Source of the DNA: Ulota crispa
Taxonomy: Eukaryota > Streptophyta > Bryopsida > Orthotrichales > Orthotrichaceae
DNA: 64,000 nucleotides
Direction: 5' to 3'
Assembly (NCBI GenBank): GCA_963920765.1
Contig: OY987250.1
Span: 1,178,001 to 1,242,000 of the forward strand
This document shows positions 14,454 through 24,900 of the stretch, piece by piece. Every line of letters starts with the position of its first letter. Within the stretch, counting starts at the first letter, position 1. Both the position numbers and the translations under genes were made by a program. The notes beneath the pieces are model-generated. The model had not been told where the DNA came from, did not search any database, and worked only from the letters and a program-made list of their open reading frames with translations.

Positions 14454-14733
14454 TGTAAAGAAGTAAGCTTTGAGAGCACATGATACTAAATTACAAATAT
14501 GAATTTGATGAAGAGCTAAGCATGTGTGTTTTGGTTTTAGTATGCTACGCTAAGGCTAAAGTTAGTATAATTGTAGTCTTGCGGCTGATTTTATGAGGCA
14601 TTGGAGCTACTCTAGTACTTCTTCTAGTACTTCCGCTTCTATGCATGGAAAGATAAGATTAGAAGAGGTAGATGATCAAGTAGTAATCAAAGGTCACCAC
14701 CAAGATCAGATTCTCGAACGCTAGCTCATTACA
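14454..14733 (-). repeat. chromovirus 5' LTR
   Basis: This is the partner of 3201-3480 with the same length. Its plus-strand left end is TGTAAAG and its right end is TCATTACA, giving TG...CA termini. Confidence 0.88.
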
Positions 14734-14770
14734 TCTGGATTAATCTTGAAATTGCTTGGGTGTGTTGCTA

Positions 14771-15089
14771 TAAGGTAGCCACCCCCATCCTCGTGAGTAT
14801 CTTCATAACCGTCACCTCTACAATCTTTGAAAATCTATGGAAGTAAATAGATGTAATTATAAGGATGTATAATATGTGAACATGAAACTTTAGTGTTGAT
14901 TATGGATGTAATGGTAGTTTGCTCTTTAAAGAATTCACAACTTATTCTCACAATATCTAAATAACACATTCAAAAGTGCAAACTCATTATTTTTATGTTG
15001 CTAAAAGGATCTTGTAATTTGCTATATGTTTATCAATAGTCATCATGTTCAAAACCCTTAAACTCATGCTTATGGGTGCAGCTACCTTA
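14771..15089. mobile_element. MITE, TAAGGT family, copy C
   Basis: The left end TAAGGTAGCCACCCCCAT is inverted at the right end (ATGGGTGCAGCTACCTTA). The element splits R1 copy 1. The paralogous unoccupied site is at about 56008-56012 (TTCCTAGAATGG), which supports a discrete 319-bp insertion. The termini match copies A and B at 30.3 and 31.3 kb (core GGT-G-AGCACCCAT). There is no coding sequence. Confidence 0.75.
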
Positions 15090-15296
15090 ATGGCACTTGA
15101 AGGTCCCAATCTCAACCATCTCAAAGTAACCTAGCATTTAACATGTGGCAAAATTTGCCTGTGCAAGAGGCATTTACTGTTCCACTGTGAGTTTAACAAT
15201 GGGTGGAGCTGCCCTTAAAAGTAGGGTGCAGAAATGGAGAGGGTCAAAGAAGGGTGTGTCTATTTTACAACTCAAGTCTCGGAGTCTCATGGCTAA
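15090..15296 (+). repeat. dispersed repeat R1, copy 1, right part
   Basis: It continues R1 after the MITE. ATGGCACTTG, ACATGTGGCA-AATTTGC and AAAGTAGGG blocks match 56011-56021 and 59485-59570. The CTC at about 15111-15113 is the unoccupied counterpart of the CACTA target at 56040 and 59469. Confidence 0.65.
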
Positions 15297-15576
15297 GGTT
15301 AGATGGCATGCCGTTATGTAGGACCAGGGTAGAAAATTCCATTTGTTTCACTTATTAGAAAATTTGAATCTTTAGAGATTTATTCTCTAAAGAGTGAATT
15401 TGGGAAGTTTGAACTCAAAATCAGATTTAGAAACCCTAACTCTGATTTGGTCTAGATTGGAGGAGGATACCATTGATAATACCAAAGTATGGAGCAAATT
15501 ATTATTCTTGCCCTAATTTGTAAAAACCATGGGGTATTTGCCTCTCAAGTCTTGCCATATGGCATGTCATCTAACC
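15297..15576. mobile_element. small TIR element
   Basis: The left end GGTTAGATGGCATGCC and the right end GGCATGTCATCTAACC form a 16-bp inverted repeat with one mismatch, 280 bp apart. It is non-coding. No second copy was found in the window, so it could be chance plus drift. Confidence 0.45.
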
Positions 15577-16928
15577 CCAACCGGCTCCTAGTTTCAAGTT
15601 ATTGCATTTTCTCTTGTCAACGCACAACACCAAGTGTCTTGATTGATATTTAAATCTTAAGTAAAACCCTTGAATAGGAACAATATTTGAGAAACTTTTT
15701 GGACTTCACCAACTAAAATCTGACATTTTTAGTACTCAATCAATTTTTTTTACCAAACTGTATTGGATATTTACCTATATATTTACATTGTAATATTTTA
15801 TATTTAGAATTGTTAGTAAAATTTAATTGATTTTTTTGTCGGCAACTTTAAAAATTGCAATTGATTTTTTTCTCATTTCCAACAGCTGTCTATGAACTAG
15901 CCGTTGGTTTTTCCTGCACATTGAATAAGAACTAAACAAGATAGATGGATCTCATCCAATGTTGATAAATAGTAAACGTCCGTTGTCGTTCTAGCGCCAT
16001 GGCAAAAATTCGAATTCCTTTAAAAAGGGGTTGGGAGCGGTAACGCCGCCGTCGCTCGCCATGAAAGCGTTGGCTTTGCGTCCTGCATTCCCATCTGAGC
16101 ATTCTCCACAATAGCTCGCACCTTCACAGGCTTTGTCACTCGCAAGTCTGACACTCCTCCAATTCATCATTTCGCAGAAGAGCGTGCAGATCGCTCTCTT
16201 CAATACAAAGTTCCAGTGCGGGAGATCGATCAAGGTTTGTGATCGCAACATCCGATCATAGTAATTCATACTTTGCAGCTTAGTTAAGGGTTCCCTTACC
16301 GGTCTCTTGCTTTGCTTTGATAGGGACGATTGTGCTACTGAAGATGTTTATATTCGGCTTACCCGATTGGTAGGCTTTCCTCGGAGCTGCAATTATTGCT
16401 TGTGCTGGGAATGTCGCTGCGTGCTTAAGTCTTTGAATTTAGCATTTGGTTGAGGCGCAAATGTTGCAATTATTATTTTTGGATTCTTTTGACACCTACA
16501 ATGCACTTCCTGGAAGCTCACAGCAGTTTTTTTTGTTGAAATCTGGCTATGTGTTTGCGTTTTCTTCCTTTACTTTCCTGTAAACCTTGCAGCTATTTTG
16601 CAAAATCTAGCGATGTTCAGCCCAGGAAAGAAAGAACGGCTGCATTTCTGATTTCCATGGAGCATCAATATTCACCTGTTTTGATTGTGATCCTCGTGTA
16701 GTTTTGTGAAACTGTTGAAATCGATTTCCTGTGGTTTCGATCAGTGAAGACACGGTCGTCAACCTCCCTTACAATGAATTATTGCAAATCCAATGAATTG
16801 TTGCAAATCCCTCGTAAGGAAAAGGGAATAACGTGGAACAACCTCCTCGTGTGTGTGTTTTTGAACTTTTGAAGAACGTAGGTCAAAATCTAGTGTAATC
16901 TGTGGGCATTCTTCACGGCGGGGAACCG
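15577..16928 (+). promoter_or_regulatory. upstream region and leader of the SAP-domain gene
   Basis: After AT-rich DNA, base composition rises sharply at about 16000-16330 (CGCCGCCGTCGCTCGCC near 16042). This is typical of a plant promoter/5'-UTR block. A possible donor (CAAG/GTTTGT) at about 16235 and a possible acceptor (CGTAG) near 16881 would remove a 5'-UTR intron before the ATG at 16929. Transcription start and leader intron are inferred; no clear TATA box was identified. Confidence 0.4.
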
Positions 16929-19900
16929 ATGGGTGAAACGGCGGTTTCGTCGAGGAGCGTGCGAAGGTTACCCAGGCTTGTCGAGGAGCAGGTCAAGGAT
17001 CCTGCGAAGGTAGTAAATGCCGAGGATGAAACGAAGGAAGCGGCGGAGAGGAGGGCATCGAAGAGAGGCCAAAGTGTGACGAGTAGTAAGCGTAAAGGAA
17101 AGCAGGCCGAGGAAGAAGTAGTGACAAGGGAGTTGATGGGCACCGATGTGGTGGACGCCGTGTCGCTTGAACTCGGATCACTTGAGTTGAACTACAACTG
17201 CTACGGGAATTCACGTTCTTCAGGAATTGTCTTGAACGCAGTGCCGCAGGAGTTTGTGGCAAACATGGAGAGGTCTCTCTCGCGAGGTGACGATGCCGCC
17301 GGTGCAAGCAGCAGGTGTGTTCTTGTCCTCTTCAAATTATGCTACACTTTATTCAGAACTTCAACCAGCAAGCTTCAGATGAAGACTCGTGTGCTTTTGA
17401 AAGTTTTCACATCCAACTGATGATTGCAAAACCATGAAATCCATTTTGAGAGAACCACTGAAGGTAGTGTCTGGTGCAAGTGCATTGTTTTCTCATTGCG
17501 TGGAGTATTGGTGTTTGTTGAGCGGCCACGGAGACGAAGATGACAGCGTGATGGACCTTGAAAGCGCAGCAGAGCAAGGAGTTACAAGCAATGCTCTCAG
17601 TCGAAAGGATCCAGCACTTTTGGCTGAACTGATGCAAGAAATTCAAAGTGTGTACGTTTGGTTTTATGTTTTCTAATTTCTATACGAAAGTCTTTGTTGA
17701 ATGTTTGCTTGTAACAAAGACTCACAGAACAACTGTCTTTGCAGAAGGCGGTGATTGGACAAAGCTCACAAAATGTCATATACAGGCATATTTGCGCCAC
17801 CATGGGCTTCGCATTTCTGGTCGAAAAAAAGTTCTTGTGGATCGTATTAAACAGCACTTGAAGTGAGGTTTTTTCTTGCTTTTTGTGTCAGCCAAACTTT
17901 CTCAATTTATATTGCACCAATGTAGCTAAGTGAGAACCCTTTCATTTGTGGTCTGCTTATTTTAGAATAAAAGAGGGGCAAGCACAAGACATTCACCCGA
18001 GATCGTCTTTTACCATCAATTGCAAAGGTAACAAAACTCCAGCAAAAACAGCTCATATTTTTTTGAAGGGTACAGCCCATCTTTCCATTTCAGTTCTGCC
18101 CATGCAAATGCTGTGTAGAAAAGTAGACATGCGATTCTATGTTTCGGCATGGGTGCTGTTTTTTACTCTTAAGTGGTGATGTTTCCTTGCAGGTGACGCA
18201 TGTCGCGGAGACACTGTTTTCTTCTCGCATGCCATTTTTGATATGTGAGCCGTTTTTCCCTTTTGGTTGGATTTTTGACCTGTTTTGCTTGAAGAGGTTG
18301 ACATTTGGCAAATTGTTTGATATAGCTTTGCGTTCTTTTGTTGTTGAGGCATTCTACTGTCACGGATGATACTGCATGTAGTGGATACTATTTTTATTAA
18401 ATACTCGTTTCACAAGCTTAACCTCAAACTGGCATTATAATTTGACCTTGATATTGGGGTGGATATGATATTGTTAAATAAAGTGCCAGTTGTCCACGCT
18501 TGGGAGAGCGTTGGGTTGCTGGTAAGGTCGTGCACGAGAGCTATGGCACCGAAATCGGGCAACACACGTTTACTATGAGTAAAAGTTTGAAGTTTCCTTG
18601 TGTCCCTTCATTGGATTGCAATGTTTTGACATCCTAAGTACTCTAGTGTTGCCCACAATTATTTGTGTATTAGAACTATTATTGGGGTAAATCTTTATGG
18701 TATTTTGTAATGTGCTAGATTGAGGTCTTGTGGAGCACAGGTATGAAGCTCCTATGCTTCATGGAACAACTTCAAATTAAAGGTCGCAAATTGTATAAGT
18801 TTAACACTTGGAGACAGGTGTGAATTCCAAACTCTCTTTATTTTTCTGCCATTATAAACATTTTTGCTTTTGAAAACTGACATTATTTTTTGGCAAGTCA
18901 TGTACTTACAAGGGTTGCCATGATGTGTATTTTGTGACCACCACTAGAGCAGCCATGGATTGACGAAGAGGCTAGAAAAGAGGTGCTGGCCGAGAAGCAT
19001 AGGCGAGGTGAAGAAGCTCGTAATAAAATGAGAACTCAGCGTTGCAAAGGTCCGTATCTACAAAGTGCTTTCTTCTACCTACTTAGTGTAGTTACTTCAC
19101 CCAAATTTCAGCTATGTCATTTCTCCTTTGTATTTGCTCGTTTCTCTCTTCCATACTAGAGTTTCCTTTTTGGAAAGTCCTCCAAGATGATCATAATCAA
19201 GACTCCCTTCTATATTCAACTTTGCTTTTGCCGGTCATTTTGTTTTACAAAATTTTCACTCTAGTGCTGATATTTCATATTTAACTAAATACAGATTAAT
19301 TTATGTATGTATTTCTTTCTACGCTCTTGAGCATTTTAAATTTCTCAATATTTTGCCTAAATTTTTTCCAAAGTTTTAGCATGTCCTTTGATTTGGGTTT
19401 GTCTCTCAATATTTTATAACCAACTTCTAATGTCTTGCAAGTATCTCCTAATGTTTTGCAAACCAAACTTTTTAGACTCCTAGTTATGGACTTCAAGACT
19501 TTGGGTAGTCCATATCATACTCATAAGATCACAATGACCTTTTAAATATCACATCTGCAATCTTTGTGATATAATTATAATTATAGAAAACAAGATAGAT
19601 GTTGAAGTTGAGGTGATATTAGAGAGGGTGCACATAGTAATATTAAGCAAGTCACAATTTTTTTGCTTCTCTTTGCTTCACTTCATTGCTTTTCAAAATT
19701 TTGTGATTTTTGGGAAAGCATTGTACTTTCATGGTTTCACTTTTCTATTGCTAGTACCAAATGATTTGAAACATTTTGGTACATTGAAATGTTTTTGGAT
19801 TTCACAACAATTCAAGTTATCAATACATGAAAATTATAATAAAATTCCAATAGTGAATACCGCTAGTCTAGTTTAAAATCTTACTAGTAATAAGTCTCCT

Positions 19901-19942
19901 TATTGTTGTTGTTGGTTTTCTACAGGAGCTCAAGGGTTATGA
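16929..19942 (+). CDS. SAP-domain nuclear protein, CCCH-finger-protein-62-like, nine exons
   Basis: Likely exons are 16929-17314, 17523-17647, 17745-17862, 17966-18027, 18193-18244, 18484-about 18577, 18719-18817, 18950-19049 and perhaps 19926-19942. Nearly all have GT/AG borders and consistent phases. The product is about 350 aa. An acidic and basic N-terminus is followed by a SAP domain at about residues 171-210 (DWTKLTKCHIQAYLRHHGL, then SGRKKVLVDRIKQHL), a helix-turn-helix fold that binds DNA or RNA. After it come blocks PRSSFTINCKGDACRGDTV, GKVVHESYG---QHTFT, IEVLWS, KGRKLYKFNTWRQ and AEKHRRGEEARNK. This order recalls the plant family annotated as zinc finger CCCH domain-containing protein 62. 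No CCCH finger is visible here, and the final exon (encoding GAQGL) is a guess. The start is the first ATG; an upstream in-frame GTG at 16902 was discarded. Exons 6 and 7 do not join in frame using the visible GT donor at 18579. Confidence 0.75.
19050..19925 (+). other. proposed last intron of the SAP gene, containing repeat DNA
   Basis: The donor AAAG/GTCCG at 19049 and a pyrimidine-rich acceptor (TTGGTTTTCTACAG) at 19925 bound this stretch. About 19400-19530 resembles 42120-42250 (TTTTGCAAGTA-CTCC and TTATGGACT blocks), so a dispersed repeat sits in the intron. Nothing else coding was seen. Confidence 0.4.
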
Positions 19943-21380
19943 ATATGTAGGCCAACTTCAAGAGCGCCTTCTAAAATTGAACACCACACAAACGCATCTT
20001 GCAGTATGCCAACAAACTCATCTTGCAATATGCCAATGCAAAGTTCCATTCAACAAGATTTTCAACAAAAGGTTTACTTGGGTAATAACAATGTTGTAGC
20101 ATCCTCTTGTTTATCACATCTTTTGTAAAAGTTTGTGCAACAACAAAGAGGAGAAGCTCTCGTGCAATAGCATCGTGGTGGTGAGGTTTTTCATTCATCT
20201 TTGCTTCCCATCATGTTGCATGCTCCAATAGCAAATGCAAGAAGGTTGGTGCCAAGCATTGCGTCTAGCAAATGTGTGGGATGTGTTGTCATAAGAACAG
20301 CTCTTTTTGAGATAGTTGCCCAAGACATTAGTAGCATTTTTCATGCTTAGGGGTTATGACAATGCTTGAGCAAACATGAATAACTCACTCTCTACACAGC
20401 AATGTAGAAACAAAAATAAAAAATACTAAGCAAGTTTGACATTTTTTGAAGGAACACTTAGTAGTGCCTATGTGAGTGGTTTTGTTTCTTTAGGCTTACC
20501 TTTTGTGTTTTTGAGGGTGATGATATTCAGAAAAGCATTTGGAAAAGGATGATATTGCTTTGGCAATGCTTCTAGAAAACATAAGCATTTTTGAGCTTCA
20601 GGGAAGATGGTCTCAGGGATAAGGGTTTGTTTTAAGAGACTTTTATTTTATTTTTTTACTTTTTGATTATTTGCAATTGTTGTTATCCTAAATGTGCCTC
20701 AGAACATTTAATAGCACTCCTATAGCATGCCCTCCCTCCAAAAGAATGGTGTGGAATATTCCACACCATCTTTAGCTATGGAGACACTTGGCAAAATTTG
20801 TCAAAGAGTTTATGAAAAGGAGGTTTAGTTCAATGCACATACGTCAATGTGTGGCTCTCACATGTTAAGAAAAACAAAATCTTTTTCTGGAATATCTTGA
20901 AATTTCAAGCACCCACTTAGTTCTTTAAGTCGTTCACAAAGCATCATCACAAGGTTCTTAAACAAGAACCTGAAATGAGTCAAATTACTAGATTACTCCT
21001 TAGCTTATATAATGTAACTAGTGTAATTTCTAATTTAAATAGCCTAAGTAGCAACATTAGCAAGGGTAAATCCTTGCCTCGAGATATATTACATAGAATT
21101 AGCATCCTCCGTGTAGTTCAGAAGTAAAAAGCAAAGACCCATCAAATATTTTGGATCAAGTGTGACACGATTAATATCAAGTAGCAATGCTCACAAATAT
21201 AACAAACATATCTACAAAGTTTTGAAAATTTGAGAGATTCTTAGCCCTAATACAAGCATAAGAATTATAGAGGAAAGAGGTTAGAAGCTTGAAGTTGGCA
21301 ATTTTCTCCAAGAGGATATATGCCTCACATGTGCCCATCCTAAACAACCAATCAGACCAATGTTAGTTGAGAGAGGTTGC
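19943..21380. other. gene-free AT-rich DNA
   Basis: No gene is supported. The only notable feature is a near-perfect 32-bp palindrome at 20742-20773, listed separately. Confidence 0.5.
20742..20773. repeat. perfect 24-bp palindrome core
   Basis: The centre GGTGTGGAATATTCCACACC reads the same on both strands. The symmetry extends outward to AAGA/TCTT with one slip. It could extrude a short cruciform or bind a dimeric protein; neither can be tested from sequence. Confidence 0.8.
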
Positions 21381-21384
21381 ACCA

Positions 21385-21545
21385 CAGGTCAGCCAATAAT
21401 TAGCAAAATATTGAACCTTTGTTGCATATTGTGTGTTATTGCTTTCGCAAGGATAGAAAGCCATAAAAATATGTAAAGCAACTAGTAACTAGCAAACCCT
21501 CCAATAATTAATAAAATACTGAATCTATGTTGCAGTGGACTCAGA
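21385..21545. repeat. two-copy tandem duplication, about 105 bp
   Basis: About 21390-21440 and 21496-21545 share CCAATAATTA--AAAATA-TGAA and TTGTTGCA-type blocks in the same order and spacing. It lies next to a possible LTR-like region to the right. Confidence 0.5.
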
Positions 21546-21559
21546 AGCAGCCATGATGT

Positions 21560-21990
21560 GACAAGCACAGTAGTCGCCTAAGTTGCCTAAGCCTGCGTAT
21601 GGTACATTTTTATTGCCAACGTATAAGAAAACAACCTCACACTCCTAGGATCTTTGTGTATTATAAGGAGCCGTAGAATAGCGTGTCGTGTATCGGTGTA
21701 TAGACACGCTTAGAGCACAGATGAGCCACAATACTAGCCCAATTGACAAGTAAACTTTGCACACAAAGGCTATGCATAGCGTGTGAGCAGAGGAACAAAA
21801 GAGACAAAGTTGAAGATTAGCAAAAGAGGCTGAGATTAGCAAAAAGTAGCAAAGATTAGCTCCTGCTTGAGTAAGCTTTTGTCGAGTAAAATTCAGAATC
21901 GACCTGGTCATGTATAGAAACCCCAGGTGATTAAAGCAATATATGTAACCCTAACCACAACCAAGCTTAAACACCTAGAGGTTTAAAAAA
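21560..21990 (-). mobile_element. possible LTR-like remnant
   Basis: The minus strand of this stretch has a TATAATACAC-type box, no terminal inverted repeats, and an ATGGCTGCTTCTGAG start just downstream (about 21555), the layout of an LTR promoter before gag. There is no second LTR, so this is only a suggestion. If real, it is a solo or truncated fossil. Confidence 0.2.
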
Positions 21991-24900
21991 AGAGATTTGT
22001 GCAAATATACGTCAAATTAGTAAAAAAGCAAAAGTAGACAAAATTACTACTAGCCTGGTTTTTTTATAAAAGTAGTAACTTAACTTTTGCAGTGAGGTCA
22101 TAAGATCACGTGTCTTGCTCATGGAGTAGAAACTATAAACTCTTGCGCTAATTTGAAATTTGTCACTCATCAATTATTATGCCAGATGAACTATGTCATT
22201 ACTCAAGTATATTACCTTCTCTATGCCACAAGTTCATAGAGCAAGTATAGATACACAAGAAGAACCTTTACTAGTTCTTCTATGTTTTGGCATGGCATTA
22301 AAGTTGTGTTCAAGTTATACAAAGAGATAGTATATCATCTCTATCTATAAGAAGATACGAACTTTTAAAAATGGCAATAAGAAGCTTTCACCAGTATTCA
22401 ACCACCGAATTTGTCTATAGACTATCTCCATTACTAGCAATTGCCAGGAGTCCGGAGACTAACACTTGTATCGGAATCATGAAAAAGAAAAAGAAATAAA
22501 AATAAGAAACTTTTTTTTTTTTTTTTTTTTTTTCAAAATGAAGTTCATGGATGATACCAAAAGAGAGGGAAAAGCAACCTCTCTTTAGGCTACTAAATGT
22601 TATGCTAGACTCTTCTTAATTGTTCAACTCATAAAAGAGTCTAAGAAAATGGCAAAATATATTATGGCTAGAGAATAGATTGTAGGCAGAAAATCCTTGT
22701 TTTTGCAAGTTTTTGTTATTTTGTCCATCCCTACATGAATAATTTTTGTACATGAACTAGTTCAAAGTCTTGCACAAATTTGATGAAACACCCAATGATC
22801 AAGCTAGTCACATAATAGACAATAATTATAATTGCATTCTATACACAAGTCCATGTATTTCATCTGTTGGAATTTCATCTGTTGCAAGCCTAGTTTTAAC
22901 ATCCAACGTGGCACATGATATAGCTGATGGATTATATCTTAAACTTTTCCATGGGAATATTATAATCTTCAAAGCACTTGAATGTTGGAATACAAGGGAA
23001 TTTTGGTGGGATCTTCATGTTCCATAGAGACTATATGTCTCTATTTTGTGTGAAGGACCTCAATTGTTATGTTCACAAAGTTATGTTTTATACCTCCATT
23101 TGATGTGAAAGAACACCCTTGAGTGATTGTACCATTATAAGTAATCCTTGAGTTATCATTACCCCTTGTTGTGGTTAAACTTCTTGTTTCATTATGCTAA
23201 AGTGTTTCATTATGCTTGCCTTAATCTTATTTTTCAATATGATGTATTTTGTGCTAGTGTTAAATGTTTTGAATATAGTTCATTGATTGCTTTATATTCC
23301 AGCAATTGCATTATATTGTGTCAATCAAATACTTCATTTGTGGGTGCACCCCTATGTACCTACACATACTCAATGTTCTTTAATTTTTTTTATTTTTACA
23401 AGCAAAAACATGTTCCGAGCTTTAAAGAAGTTTGTCTTTTAAATAACACTTACGTAATTGTCATTATTAAAGGATATTGAGTGCTTTTTTTATTGAATTA
23501 AAAGAAGCATTCACTATATTTTGTTTGAAGTCAAGTCCATTATCAAACTCTGTTGTGATAAAAAGTTCCATCGAGCTATGCACAAGCTTGTAGAGCTAAC
23601 CTTTGAGTGTTTGAACTAGAAACAATAAGTTAATTTTGAAGCAAAAACAACAATAAGAACACTAGTAATATAAATTGGAATTTGATTTTGTTTTTCAACA
23701 TACATATCTCATTACTTATATTGTAATTTTTGTATAATCTTTTTGGACTTTTCTAGATACAAATGCCATCTATTTTATTGTTTGATTTTATTTCTATATA
23801 TTTTCCAACTTCTATCCATTCCTTTACCCTCATAGCTTAAATAAATCTAACCAATCCTAAATGAAGGCACTTCATAACTACAAAAGAAGAGCAATATTTT
23901 GGCTAGCATAATATAATGGTATTTCAAGTTTATAAAGAATTTGCAATGACTCAAATTGTTAACAATTCAAGAACAAAGGTTGTGTGTTTGAAAAAGTTCT
24001 TGTTCAGGAATAATCAAGTATGAAAAAATAAGTGATTCTTTTATGATGAAGTTTTTTACATTTGTAGAATGCACATGGTCTAACATATTCCAAAATATGT
24101 CCATAATTTTTTTTGATACTTGAATTAAACTGATTTTTACCTAGAAATAATTTTCAAAAATGCTAACATGAGGTGGAACATTTAGGACTTCTATTTTTGG
24201 TCAAGTTATTTGCCAAACTATTAAAACCTTAATAATGATAATAAAAACATGCTTGAGAATTAGAAAAATCATAAAAATGGAGGAACAAGTATCTTTTCTT
24301 GTTTATTTCTTTATTTGTTTATTTTATTTTTTATTTTTTTATTTTTTTATTATCTTTTGAAATTATGTTTACTTACATTTTGATTTTAAAAAATGTTTCA
24401 ATATCAATATTTGATCAAATCCAACACCTAACTCAAGAGATTTTCATCACATAAAGATCTCTTCTTGGCTTCTTAAGGAGTGGGAGATTTTCTAGATTTC
24501 CAACTTGAGTTTACTATCATGAGTTACAAAGTCCTATTAGGAATAACAATTCAATGATTATTGCTAAAGAAACAGTTTAGACTACAATCCAAGCATCTCT
24601 ACAATCCACACACTATGATCTTCCATTGCACATACCTACATTTATCAATGGGATGTGACACCAAAAAGAAATTCTAATCTTTGAAATTGATCAAGAATCA
24701 AAAATGAAAAATTTTCAAAAGAATTTATGTATCTATTTTATAGTTTGTAAATTACAATTCTAGTCATTTTAAATTTTTCTAAAGTGATACTCAATACTTT
24801 TGTACCTTAAGGAGAACAAATACAATTCACCTCAAGAATAAACATTTTTAGTTCAATGTTTGGTTTTTGAACAATGACTACATCAAACAAGCAAGATTTT

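Larger units (their letters stand above)
3201..14733 (-). mobile_element. old Ty3/gypsy chromovirus, carrying a nested element
   Basis: The element has 280-bp LTRs at 3201-3480 and 14454-14733, flanked by the near-identical pentamers TCTAG (3196-3200) and TCTGG (14734-14738). Read on the minus strand it has the family order: gag with a CX2CX4HX4C zinc knuckle near 13280-13350, an aspartic protease with an LIDSG-type site near 13000, then reverse transcriptase (about 6500-5750), RNase H, integrase, and a C-terminal chromodomain-like stretch near 3770-3580. The chromodomain defines chromoviruses. A second gypsy element occupies 6523-12335, between protease and reverse transcriptase. The LTRs differ at about 39 of 280 positions (about 14%) by eye, mostly transitions, so it is old. 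It is heavily broken, with more than ten breaks. Confidence 0.88.

Noticed and set aside
16902-16928. GTG start for the SAP gene
   Set aside because: Plant nuclear genes rarely start at GTG, and an ATG follows in the same frame at 16929.
21400-21960. Complete LTR element
   Set aside because: Only one LTR-like stretch and a weak gag-like start. No second LTR or pol.
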